Part shown: in pieces, positions 26,766 through 38,427 of the stretch
Layout of the letters: every line of letters starts with the position of its first letter
Numbering within the stretch: the first letter of the stretch is position 1
Assembly (NCBI RefSeq): GCF_003590095.1
Contig: NC_039478.1
Location: 14,570,001 to 14,634,000 of the forward strand
DNA: 64,000 bases
Direction: 5' to 3'
DNA from: Trichoplusia ni
Taxonomy: Eukaryota > Arthropoda > Insecta > Lepidoptera > Noctuidae
Notes under the pieces: generated by a model
The model's database searches: none
Told to the model about the DNA's origin: nothing
The model's input: the letters and a program-made list of their open reading frames with translations, nothing else
Translations under genes and position numbers: made by a program

Positions 26766-26776
26766 GGGGGGGGGGG
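26766..26776 (+). repeat. Run of eleven G
   Basis: A homopolymer of 11 G lies immediately before AGGCATGCGCAGG and a CpG-rich block. Such a tract may be polymorphic or form a quadruplex-like structure between molecules. It may also be length-inaccurate from sequencing. Confidence 0.85.
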
Positions 26777-27252
26777 AGGCATGCGCAGGAGTCGCCGCGT
26801 TCCGATCCACACGTCGCGGGCGTCGCGAGAGCATTCCGACGCTTTTTCAACAAATTCCCGCACGCCGTCTCGCTCCCCTAATTGCACTTAATTTCTGCTT
26901 CGTGCCTGTTTAAATACGGCCCAGCAACGTTTAAAATTGCTATGGAGAGCACTGAAGACACGAGTAAAGTTCTCTTCAATGGCCTGTGAAGTTCGATCCA
27001 ATCGCCGATTAATGTTTATTTTTATTTTCGTTGCAGCGAAGGCGAGGAATTAGCAATTATTGTGTTTTTGATATTTAGAGGTTTAAGTTTCAGCATTTGA
27101 GAAGGTAAAGAGTCTTTTTAAATATGATTTTTATGAGCATTAGTGTTAAAGAACTACTTTTTAACAACGGAAAGCGAAAAAAGACGCTTAGTCCATTACT
27201 CACTTGACTATCACTTGATCAGTTTTTATTTAAGCCTAGAAAAAGTATACCC

Positions 27253-27274
27253 ATTTACCAACTAATTGGTAAAT
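27253..27274. repeat. Inverted repeat ATTTACCAA / TTGGTAAAT
   Basis: Nine-base perfect arms are separated by CTAA. Recorded as a small hairpin or a symmetric protein site; no function assigned. Confidence 0.65.
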
Positions 27275-30046
27275 ACAAGTTTTACTTCACAAACGATTGC
27301 TCAATTGGTACGATCTTGGCAGCCAGTATTGATTGAGAGCTAATTGCAGTAGTCTCAGTTACAAGACCGAGACACGCCGCGCGCCGAACAAATGGAGATA
27401 CCGCGAATCGTGATGATTGGCGTAAACGCGCTATTCAATTGTATGATTGGATTTTTTATCCCATCAGTCTCACTGATCACAGATAGTGCTAATGACTACT
27501 GTTTTTATACCCAACTATAGCTGTCTCACATCCAAAGACATCGTAAATCCAATTTACTCGCGTCGTAACATAAAAGAGTTTGTTTTCAAAATGTACACAG
27601 CCAGAGAGCTTTTCCCTTTGTAAATATCAATGCAATGGTAATAATAACGCCGCGTAGACAACGAGAGCGCAGTCTTTATTACATTTGACATTCGAGCAGA
27701 TAGCCTGTGTCATTTAGCTTGTTAGCGGGCGCATATCACTGATACTTAACTGCGGACTGCTATTACATAGTAGCGATGTAACTTAAATCACACCCAATTT
27801 AAAAGCAACAAGAAAAACAAGTGATACGAGTGAAGAAAGCATGGGAAACATGTAACGAGGCAAACCTATTAAAGAGGCGAAGCGTAGAGAAATATCTCAC
27901 GATCCTTACTCATTACAAATTATGAGCGCATTCCTATCGGACTCTATTAAAGATGATGCTAGGAAATGACTTTTTGAAGCATGATGCGACGCAATTAATA
28001 TGATATAATTTTAACAAAAACTTGCCCAGAATAAATGACAAATTACACGTTGGTAAAAAGCGGGAGTCGTATGAGCAGAGCGGGATAATGACCGCCTATT
28101 GCACACGTTTCAGCCTCATGGTCATTACAGCAATATCATATTAATTAAATAGTCCAGATAACAATCTAAATGCTGCAGGTTATTATCGTCCGGCGATGTT
28201 CAACGACTTAAACTTTTTGTACAAATTGCTCTATTACTGATGTCATTACATTAAGATGATCGATACGATTATGATCGAATTTAAACTGTCTCATTTAAAT
28301 TAGTAATACAAAGTTCAGATGAACTAAACGTGTGACTCCGTGCAACAAGTACTCGCTATCAAAAAAATTCAACGACGAATCGATTGATATCAATCTATAT
28401 TGATAACAACTTGAGAAAAAACCGATCGCTCTACAAATGTTAAGTCAGTTGGCGCTCAGCTGACACGACGTGGCACTTCATAACAACCTTTGTACTCTCG
28501 TTACCTCCGTAACGACCACCCGATAAGAATAGAAACAGAAATTCCTCAAGCGCGCGCCGATTAAACTCCTAGGTGAAAATAAAAGAGATTGTTTATAAAG
28601 CCGGAGTAGACGACATGACAATAGACGGCGCTGATGGAGCGAGACTCCTCAGTGATCGGCACACGACGATACGCATCGATCCAAAATCGTATTTACTACA
28701 AAAGATTTAGAGTTCATTAATTTAAAGACGTGACCAAAACATGTGACTTTAAGAAGATGATTAGGAAAAGTGGGGGCGTGATGTGCGAGAGAGAGCGCGG
28801 ATAGCGCGCGACGGAGAGGTCCGACCGCCGAGGGTCACAGGCGTGATGTCAGGTCAGCCACTTTTGCACCTCGCCATAACAACGCGTCTCAAATTATTAT
28901 GGACGTTTGATAAGTGTTGGGAGATTGCACAGTCTTGGTACTTTATGATGCTAATTAAGTGTTTACGTTACTAGCCGCGGTACATTGTTGACACTCGGCG
29001 ACGGGCGCCCAGGGTTTTGTTTGAGGAAACGTCACTCACACTCGACTGCAGTGCTTTCACCGGCCAAACGTTTACAAAGAGAGCATTGACATCCAAGTAC
29101 ACCGACATGAAGAAAAAACAAGCATTCGTCTGGACGATATCTGTAGATACCACTCGGACGATACGTTATCAATCTCTGAAGAATTTCATCTGAGCCACTG
29201 ATAAGATAGGAACATCTTACGATTTATTTAGGCTAAGAAACAACTTCAAAATAGCCATAATAAAATAATATTAGCGTAATAACGATTTGAAGCAATAAAA
29301 GCTGTTATGACTTTGGCCAATAAAGTTGGTGGATCTCTCGGCGTTTTAAAATAACTGAAGATTAAGGGTGGCAGGCTTGAGCTGTCTGAATCTATAACGG
29401 CAGTCTCTTAATGCGTCTTAATGTGTATTTTACGATTGTTACACAAGACGCGAGCAGTTTTACATCGGTTTAAGCGATGTCTATCTGACGTTATTAAATC
29501 TTCTGATGTTCCAAAACATCAAATTATGAATGAGAAATAAATCAATAGTGGCGATCGTAAAATGCTTTATGTTTTTGTTCTGTTCGGTCGGTTCGATTAC
29601 TCTACCAAATTGCCCCAGATGTGGGCACGCGCAAATCATAATGTTTTCATTCTGTCTGTATCGAAATTAAAAATAAAGTAATAGTCCATATGATGTTTCT
29701 TTCAGCGAGCGCTCGTGATTTAGATATAGATGTTATTGATCAGAAATGTGGTTCAAATAAATCGATGATAAATGGTGATTTAAATTCAGTAGGCTTCACA
29801 TAAAAAACATCAACGTTATTGGTAACAAGAAGTAGACGTAAGAACGAAATTCAATTGGTACTGTCCGGTAGTAAAATAAACAAAAAGTTTCGTAAAATTT
29901 TGTGTGCGGTAAGAGTAAATATTTTATCCGGTAAATTCGAAACCCATTTGAACAGTTCGAAATAATGTAAAAATATTGTAAAAATAACACAGATCAATAC
30001 CTTTCGCGTATCATAAACGCATTACCACTTAATGAAACATTATGAA

Positions 30047-30130
30047 TAGCTCACATATTAAGGGTGCAGCCGGTTGTATGATAAATGCTTCGCGGATGAC
30101 TGGCGGTATGTCCCGGCTTCGATTCCCGAT
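30047..30130 (+). mobile_element. Possible relic of a tRNA-derived SINE head
   Basis: TAGCTCACATA at 30047 loosely resembles an RNA polymerase III A box. GCTTCGATTCC at 30116-30126 closely resembles a B box (GGTTCGATTCC). The roughly 65-base spacing is longer than in most tRNAs. The sequence between them is moderately GC-rich and unlike its flanks. No tail could be recognised, so the call is tentative. Confidence 0.25.
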
Positions 30131-30249
30131 TGGCATGACATTAAAGAAAGTATTTGCGGCCTCAGTTTACGGTCAGGGACATGCTATCAATCAATATTAT
30201 ATGAGTCAGGTGAACCCCTGTGTGATTTGTGGACATAATGTGGATTAAA

Positions 30250-32880
30250 ATACATCAATTTGATATTGTGATTATATTTATCTTTTTCCTTTTCAAGCTA
30301 GCCTTGTTATGAAGGAAATTATGTTACTTAGGGAACACGAATATGGTTAAATTTTAATACTGTGTATAGAGCACTATGTGACATATAAAACGTGTAATAC
30401 ATTTATTGGTTTACACTTATCTGGCAAAGATTGTTGCTCATTAAGCTTTGATTAATAAGCAATGGGTGAACATTTCTTAGTAATAACCGTATTTAAAACC
30501 AAAATTGGCAGGTAAAATGTTTATTTTCTGAAAGTTATCTAAACAAATATATTCCAGAATTACCTTTTAAAATGTAAGTTCTGCATTCATAGATTGAAAA
30601 AAAACTTAACTCTAACTCTAACTTTTTTCTCAGAATGCAAGTTGTTCCAAAAATATAATTTAAAAGATCCTTTATAAAAACTTTAATATACACAGTAACG
30701 TCTGATTTAAAATTCATCAGATTGATTAAGAGCCTCACATTACCATACCGTTGAGGAAAAAAGACAACCCCGTCTCGGTTCTTTTAAACACACAAACAAT
30801 TGAACGAACTTAGAAAAAAAAGCCGTGATCAGAACCTGAACTTATACAATGACAGCAGCATGTTGATTCAATCACAAAAAACGGGAATTCGAACAAAAAA
30901 CAACAATTAAATATCGAGGCCTCTCGGCCGCCCGAGAAATATTTAGAATACGTTGCCGAAGACACAATTTCTTTTTTTTATCACCAAAAAGTCCATACAC
31001 GTGTCCAGAGATGTCGTCTTTATCGGTTTAGCCCAATTAATGGCGTCTAATGTTCCCAGAAACTGGCTCTAGGACAATAAATTACTAATTTTCGTTTATT
31101 TGTGGTTGTATTTTAAATCTGTTATTCAAATTTCTCTCCAAAAAACTCCATTACTCATATAAAACGAAAATTGTGTTTCGAATTTTAAAACTCTCGTATA
31201 CAAACGAATTAATGATAACGAAATCAGTTCAGCCAAGTTTATATCGCACTGAAGAAGTTTTCAATAAAAAATAAATAGAGGATCGTTGAGATATACGAAT
31301 ATGACTTTTCTATGGCTATTAAGGATCTTACACAATGGCAGCGATATTATCGTGGGTTTAATTTGCAAATGCTCGATCGATATAGCTGGCTGAGTGATTG
31401 AGACTGAGCGCAGAGACGCATTGACAGTGCACCGCATTCTATGTAAAATATGAAAGAGTCTCGCTCCCGGTCGCCGATGCCGGACAAATGACCCTCCAGA
31501 TGGATGTGGTACTCGTGCTGAGAGCTTAACTAGGAATAGGAATGTACATCAACTATGTACGGAGCGCTCCGATGGAAATATTGGACGCTTCAAATACATT
31601 TCAAGCTGAGATTTTCTTGTGAATAGGAGAGGAGCTCTGCATTATGTTGAGCAGCTGCTCTGTGCCTATGTATTATTTATACTTGTGCTATGTAGTTAGT
31701 GTTGACTACAATTTTATGTAATCAAGTTTTGCACAACTAGCTTCTAGATATTTATTGATGCACCCGATTTTTTTCGTATGCACTAATTTCTGATCTTTCT
31801 TCTAGTAGTAATCTAGTTTCATTAAAATCAGGTAAAGTCCTATAGAACCTGGCTCATCCACCCAACATTCTCACATCTGACACATTGGTCATTCCACACA
31901 TACATAAAACAGGCGGTGACCGCGGCCGGTGCCTACCGCTGATTGAATTATGGTTGCACTACAACTGATTAATGCGACATCCACCACTGACGTACTATTG
32001 TCTGTTCCAATCTGCATCCACCAATAAGAGAGTAAAACGATCCCCGACCGGATCCGGAATGTGTAAGTATCAGCATTTTGTCTCTGTGTGTTTCATTTTG
32101 TATTTCGATACATTCGATGTAGAGTCGAGCGGCACACATTTGCAATTTTGTATTTCGAATATTTAAAATCAAATTTCTGTGATTGCTTTTTGTTTACATA
32201 TTTTTTATAGTCGTGAAGTTGTCGACCTGTCTTAGATATTTTATTATGAATAGAATTTAACCACCTTTAACCCATTTAGACCCGCCGTAATAATAATTGT
32301 TAATCGAGTACATTTTAGATGCTAAATAGTAGTAATAACGTGTTATCTACGAAACAAGGTAAAGTTAATAATATGAATCAATAAAGTGGCTCAAGACCAA
32401 AAACACCGCGACGGACCTTTTCCTTAAACAAACAAAAATAAATGAAAATTCAAAGGCCAAAATATAAAACGATAAGAGGATTAGGTGGAACGGAGATGAC
32501 ATTGGAAATTAAGGCTGTTTTCTTTTGTAATTTTCCCCCGATTCACCCTCGGGTGGCGGGGAGGTTGGGGCACGTTAAAAATGTATGTTTTCTCAAGTCC
32601 CCGGTCAACGGGGAGGCTGCGCTCGGATAATTTTCAGGACATGTCGGTGTCCACACGCTTTATGACCTGAGACAAGCGGCGAAATCTAATTTGACGATCT
32701 AATATTCTTTCTAGATTGTTAGATTCTTGATACAGATTGATGAAGACGCACAAAGCATTATGCATTTGACCGACAAGCACCGTATTTAGTTATTAAGAGC
32801 AATGCCGTCTCACGCAACCGATTTGCAAAACGTGGCATTTACATCAACTTAATCGCCATAAAGTATAACATACGGCTGTA
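30250..32880. other. AT-rich non-coding stretch
   Basis: Nothing gene-like is seen. A short hairpin TCTCGG-CCGC-CCGAGA occurs near 30922-30937. All open frames are under 70 codons with no coding signal. Confidence 0.4.
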
Positions 32881-32915
32881 TCTCAAACTGAACGCAAAGA
32901 AGCACGACAATGGCC

Positions 32916-33050
32916 GGTCTACACGGCGCGTTCCGAACGCCGTAATTAAAGCGATACGCGGACAAAAACGCGCGAGCGGTACGCGCGGTGTTCGGGCGAC
33001 GCGCGCGTTTTTGTCACGCCAAAAACACGCCGCGCGAGCGCTCCGACCTG
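32916..33050. repeat. CpG-rich block with nested inverted repeats
   Basis: GACAAAAACGCGCG (32961-32974) is the exact reverse complement of CGCGCGTTTTTGTC (33002-33015), giving 14-bp arms around a CG-rich 27-base spacer. Just upstream, CACGGCGCGTTCCGAACGCCGT (in two parts: CACGGCGCGTTC and CGAACGCCGT) forms a second, slightly bulged hairpin. The block is far richer in CpG than the surrounding DNA. It could be a small non-autonomous DNA transposon relic, a structured RNA, or a regulatory island. I saw no clear terminal inverted repeat or target duplication. Confidence 0.55.
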
Positions 33051-35308
33051 CAATAAATTAGGCCGAGTGACGAAAGCCGACACCGACTCAATACCCGAAG
33101 GCGTTAAATAAAAACATTAAAGGCTGGTTGAAATAATCGACGGGAAAAAGCTATATTGGACCGATTTGGTGGCGACAAGGGCTCAGGAACGTGAGTGGAT
33201 GCGCCTCGTTTCAATCTGGCGCTCGAAGAGTATTTTACGAGTATTTGTATTGGCTTTTACTTCTTTCAGTGCTCGAGGAATGATAGTGTAAATATACGAT
33301 TTCAGTTTGCGAACATTGCGATATTAAGACATACCTATTCGTGTTCACGAAAACATGCTCGATCTTGAGTGCCCAATCTTTGCTCGCTGTAATCGCGTAC
33401 AAAGATGCAAACGATTTACATTCATAGTATAACATGACTCGAGACTTTTTTGTTTCTGCTACCGTAGATTTATTTTTATCGTTTAATGAGATCTTGAGGA
33501 AAAATACAATGTATAACTGCGCATTTACTTAGCGAAGTTTAAATCATAACAATAAGACAATTTGTGACGCAGCAGCGTCTGATAATATCCGTGGACTCGA
33601 CAAGTTGCCTACGTAGGTATTAAGTACGTAAACAGAATCATTCAAAGTACCTACTGTTTATGAAGGGAGCGATGTACCAATGTTGAGACAGACGTCACGA
33701 AAAGGGCGAATAGCAGCGGGTTCTGAGCGCTGTACTTTAAATAATAAATTGATTTTGAAATAAGATTGAGGAGAAAACAAGAGCTGGCTGTACCTACCAG
33801 CTCTACTCTTGACAAATGGATAAAGATGGAGATAAATTATTTAACGGGACTCCGAATCATTATCACCATTTACTTTTAATTTGTTTGTTAAATACATATC
33901 TCGATGGTGTAAACTCCTTTAATTTCTTAACCTTTTTTAAAAGCAATAAAGATTCCAAAATTGTTATGCTCCGCTCATTTAATGGTTACACTTGTATCAA
34001 CGTTCTGATCACGTCTACGGTGACGTAGCCAGGAAAACGTAACAGACAGCCGTATTTACGTGGAAATGTAAATAACTTTATCGTACGTATCGAGGAAATT
34101 TGCGTTTTAAATCTAAAGCTTTCAATTTGTAAGGACAGGATACTGGCTTCAAGTTTCTAGCAAATTCGTCAGTCCATGTTATAAATGTCTCTTTCAGACA
34201 CAATTAGCATTTCAAGTATATGTTGGGGTTTTATCTGGCTTATTGCACAATCATTGAGTAATTGTCCCTAATAAATTTGTTGTTACTCAATATGTGTGAC
34301 CACAGACCTCAGAAAGCTCAAATATTCAAATACGCTTTTCACTTGACAAATAAGACTTAATAAGGTTAAACGATTTGCCAATTCTACGTCAAATAAATAA
34401 TTTTCTACGTCTAGATAGCCAACTAGAGGTTGACACAAATCTTTGATTCAGGTTCCCGTTAATAACGAGAAATCAAACGCAATTAAATCCAAGAAGTTTT
34501 TATGCGACGCTATTTCGTTTAATGTAAACTTTTTTTTAAATTACAAGAAATCAGAATCGATCGTCACAACTCACAAGCGAAGCCTTCACAGGTGGGCTTC
34601 CAACCTCCTTTCTCAGATTACTGCTTCCTCTCAAAAGAGGGGGAAGCGTTATTCATGACATATCTCGGATTCCCTATTGATGTATGTGTGTACGTATGTA
34701 ATATTTTACAAGGTGTACATATTGAAATTAACTGTGGAACTAATGTAGAAAAAATATGTTTTCATTGAGATTAAGTGTTTACCTCTGGTAAGAATATTTT
34801 TTTAATCCTTAATTCTTCGTTTTTGGTTTCACAAAAAGTAATAAAGAAAGATATTTTTGACATGACGTTGACGTTTCTTGTCATAATGTAAACTGATTTA
34901 ATTCTTATTTTTTTTCTAACCGGCCAGTATTTCTTTAATTCATTAGCATAAAGGCTGGTTGATGTAACTAAAAAGTATCATTCTTGGTACGGAAGACGCA
35001 AGCGTGAGTCAGTTTTATACGATAATATTGTGAAGTGAGCTTTTAGCTACATTCGTTGGGTTATGACTGGAGTAATGTAGCAGATAGAGTTTAATAATCA
35101 TGATACTGCCACTATAAACTGTTTCAAATGTTTTGTGTATAAATAAATGCCTCGCATTCGTTGCTCTACTTTAAGATAGCTAGTAGAAGTGCATATCTTT
35201 ATTCAATTCTATTACTAACATATCTACTATTAAGGATCTGTATCCAAGGTGATAGTCATTCGAATAAAGACCTATTTCCAAACAATCGATTTAAATAAAT
35301 AGGAAAAG
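33051..35308. other. AT-rich non-coding stretch
   Basis: No gene supported; only short chance frames. No clear repeat family was recognised. Confidence 0.4.
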
Positions 35309-35351
35309 TCAGCTATCGTAGTTCACGCTAAAGCCACAAAATAAAAATTCG

Positions 35352-35404
35352 TTTTCCCGACATAAAATGAACGTAAAATGATTTTTCCGAACGTAAAATG
35401 AACA
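35352..35404. repeat. Local duplication around CGAACGTAAAATGAAC
   Basis: The text TTTTCCCGACATAAAATGAAC is followed at once by a near copy, TTTTTCCGAACGTAAAATGAA plus C, with an extra GTAAAATGA between. It lies inside a 112-codon minus-strand frame (35309-35647) that has no recognised domain, so the duplication is read as non-coding slippage. Confidence 0.55.
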
Positions 35405-36963
35405 AACATCGACATTTAAATATTCACTCAAACAAGTACTATTCCTAAAAGGTTGGAAACGAAAAGGAATTAGTATTCGAAAATGCAATTTCGGTGCAAC
35501 GCTGAGAGCTGTCGTATCTACATAGGGGGCGGTCCGAAAGGGGTAGGGTGGGCCTGAGTACATATCCATCTTGTTAGGTATGCGCCCGGATGCGCCAGCT
35601 TCTGCAAACACAATAAGAGCCTTGCCTTCGTACCCCACTCTCCCCATCCGCCTCTCTTATGGAAAACTTATTAGAGCGCGGCCCGCCGGGGAATCCTTTT
35701 TCCTTCGGTAAATATTTGAGGGAGAAATTAAAATTTGACAGCGGACGTTCTTGCGAGTTACGAAGGACGATAGAGTCTATTCTATATGCTCGTACGTGAT
35801 ACTTGAGGCGTAAAATGAAATTTAGATTGAGTTTGGACTGTATTGCTTCGTGGCTCTTTGTCGATGGTAATACGTTTGTAGCTCGTCTAAGTGTTTACAC
35901 GTTATTTATGCATGGCTTGTAATGTTTATTTATATTTAAATTGATTATTTGATTTTATAGTGTATTTAAATTTATAAATTGTGATTGAGGACGTATCCAG
36001 CTTTCAATAAGCTATTACTCGACGATGTTTTACGACTACATTTTCTTTAGTCTGTGAATTCCTATTAAAATCTTGGGTTTAATCTGAATATTTGATATGT
36101 TCATACATAACTTTCTGAGAAAATGGATAACGAAGAATTTATACCGAAGTCGGTTTTTGTATTTTTTGCTTAAGTACGGGTACACAACTTAAAGATTACG
36201 ATAAAATTATGTGTACTGTGATACAATGGGATGGGTTTTCATTAAAGAATCTTTACAAATTAGAGTAGAAAAATCACCATGTTTTAATACTCTTTGCCTA
36301 AATACACATAGAATGCATCGTAGCAATCCTCGTTAAAACCCACTCGGCGTTATTCCTTTACCCGTTCATGGTTCATTAAGCTTTTAGCGGATTCCTGAGT
36401 TTCTTGCTGCCTCTAATTCCGCCAAAACAGTAGCAATAAACAAACGGGCTGCGGTAAAAAACAATAATTCACACGCGAAAGCAATGTTGTGAAAAATGAG
36501 AGAGGTGAGAACGTGAGCCGAATAGTAACGTGCTTAGTTACAAATGAGAACATTTGCCCTCGCATATTAGATAGGCCTGCCATCTTCGTATTTGTCGCTG
36601 CCTATGTGGGTTATAGGTATTCTGTATCTTAATAACCACACGTGTGTGATGTTATTACTAGAAATTATGTAGACAAAAATTGATTTCATTTTTTAAATGT
36701 GGAAATAAAATACCAAGTAGTTTGATACCTGACCTTTTTTCCTATGATGTAACTTCATACTGCATATAAGCAAAACAAATTCTTTGTTCCCCACATGTAA
36801 GGGGTATAAATCTAAGAAAACATTGCGACACAAAACCTCATCATTTTAACCCTCGTACAATCAACTTAGAGGTTATATAGAAGCATTAAGGGGTAATGTC
36901 TTGGCAGTAATTAAAGGCCGGGTAGTGAGGGTGGCTCGGAGGCTGCGCGGCGGGGCGTGGCCC

Positions 36964-36973
36964 GCGCATGCGC
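36964..36973. promoter_or_regulatory. NRF1/erect-wing type palindrome GCGCATGCGC
   Basis: A second perfect copy of this palindrome, within GGCGGGGCGTGGCCCGCG-type sequence at about 36947-36974. The CpG-rich setting would suit an active regulatory element. Motif evidence only. Confidence 0.45.
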
Positions 36974-37762
36974 ACAACTGTTTAATTACAGAGGAACAAC
37001 AGCTCATCGACGCCTCGCGTTCATTAAGCCCTATGTACCGACACCGTCCTTACCGAAGGGATGGGCGAGCAAAGTAAATACACCCTTAATTAGATAGCCT
37101 TAAGATCTATAAATAGACGGGGAAATTCTTGCATTTTCTCTCTTAGGGTCTTACTGAAATGGGAAACTTGGTTGCTATGTGCTGTGTTAGGTGTTACCTT
37201 TATGTAGTAGATGCTTAGATATGGAAAGAACAATTGTTGTGTTCAGCCTTTTAAAGAAAGAATGAAACAAAAACTGTTCTACATTTCCTTAAGAAAAACA
37301 ATTCAGTAATGCTTATCATTTATGTGATTCTGAAAACCAACCCCAAGATATATGCATCAAAACATTAGAAGATACAGACGTAACTCCGTAACATTCAAAT
37401 GAAATGGGCTCGAAATTGTAGATAAGGGGGCTTTATGAACGAAATAAGGGGTAGGGGCGGGGGGCAGGGGGGAAACCTTTCATATATGTGGAGGAATGGG
37501 GGCTTAACATGTGAGAGAAACGGGCGTTTTGATAATGTCGGTTTAATAAGCCGCTATTGTATACTAAACCCAATTGAATTATACTTAAATAGCTTTTTAC
37601 TTTTATGTTTGAGAAAGTAAAATAAATAATGTTAATTAATTACTTTTTTTCTTGACCTTTTTTCAGGCTGTTTTCAGTCCCGTGGGTGTAATGTTTTTCT
37701 AGAAAACTAACTAACTTAAGTAAGCATTTTAAAAAGACAGAAGCCCTTTAGAGTTTGGGCTA

Positions 37763-37780
37763 TAACGACTTTAACGACTT
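37763..37780. repeat. Tandem duplicate of TAACGACTT
   Basis: Two perfect adjacent copies of a 9-base unit. A minor slippage product. Confidence 0.7.
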
Positions 37781-38401
37781 ATAACCTCTTTTAAGGTCTA
37801 CTTGTTTGTTAGTTTGTTTAATACTTTGAAATAGAGAAATTCCATATGAAGCAGTTTATATTAAATTATTAACGTAACTTAATAACAAAACACACAAGTA
37901 CATTACATATCCAATATTCATATGGATACGTTAATAAAGCTTACAACTTGGGGACAGACTGCAAATTTAATATTCTGTGACATTTTTATTTGATTTTAAT
38001 ACAAGTCTAGGACTCACAAGACAAAAGTTCAGTGACCTTTGAACCCGAATATTCGATCAATGTCTTCTATCTGATCTTAATTAAATAATCGTTTTTTTGT
38101 AATTGTGTTTGAAGAAATAGTTGAGAAAGCTGACCTGGTTCTTTTTACTAAATTTTGAAAAAAATCGTGATTGGTTTAACAAATCAGAACAATTGTATTG
38201 ATTACAGAATCTAGTCTTGCAATATTAATTAGGGAATTGTAAGATTTTTTTCAATTTAGCAATAATTGGTTGACAGTTTAATTAGTTCGTTACGTGATCA
38301 GCTTAATGACATGCTAATTCTGTTGACACATACAGCCAACTATGTCAGTGATATTATGTCTATTTGAGTAGACATAAATCAGTCAAATTAAAAGTCCTTT
38401 C

Positions 38402-38427
38402 ATTTATTTATTTATTTATTTATTTAT
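38402..38427. repeat. ATTT microsatellite, about 6.5 copies
   Basis: Uninterrupted ATTT units. A second ATTT tract lies at 49749-49771. Confidence 0.9.

Larger units (their letters stand above)
25031..30040. other. Non-coding stretch with regulatory-looking patches
   Basis: No gene supported. GC-richer patches occur at 25190-25225, 26080-26190, 26760-26880 and 28760-28850. The last contains GAGAGAGAGCGCGG, resembling GAGA-factor sites. The rest is ordinary AT-rich DNA. Confidence 0.4.
35650..38400. other. Non-coding stretch with a GC-rich patch near 36.95 kb
   Basis: No gene supported. A GC-rich patch at about 36920-37040 holds an NRF1-type palindrome (listed separately). A tandem 9-mer TAACGACTT occurs twice at 37763-37780. 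Confidence 0.4.
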
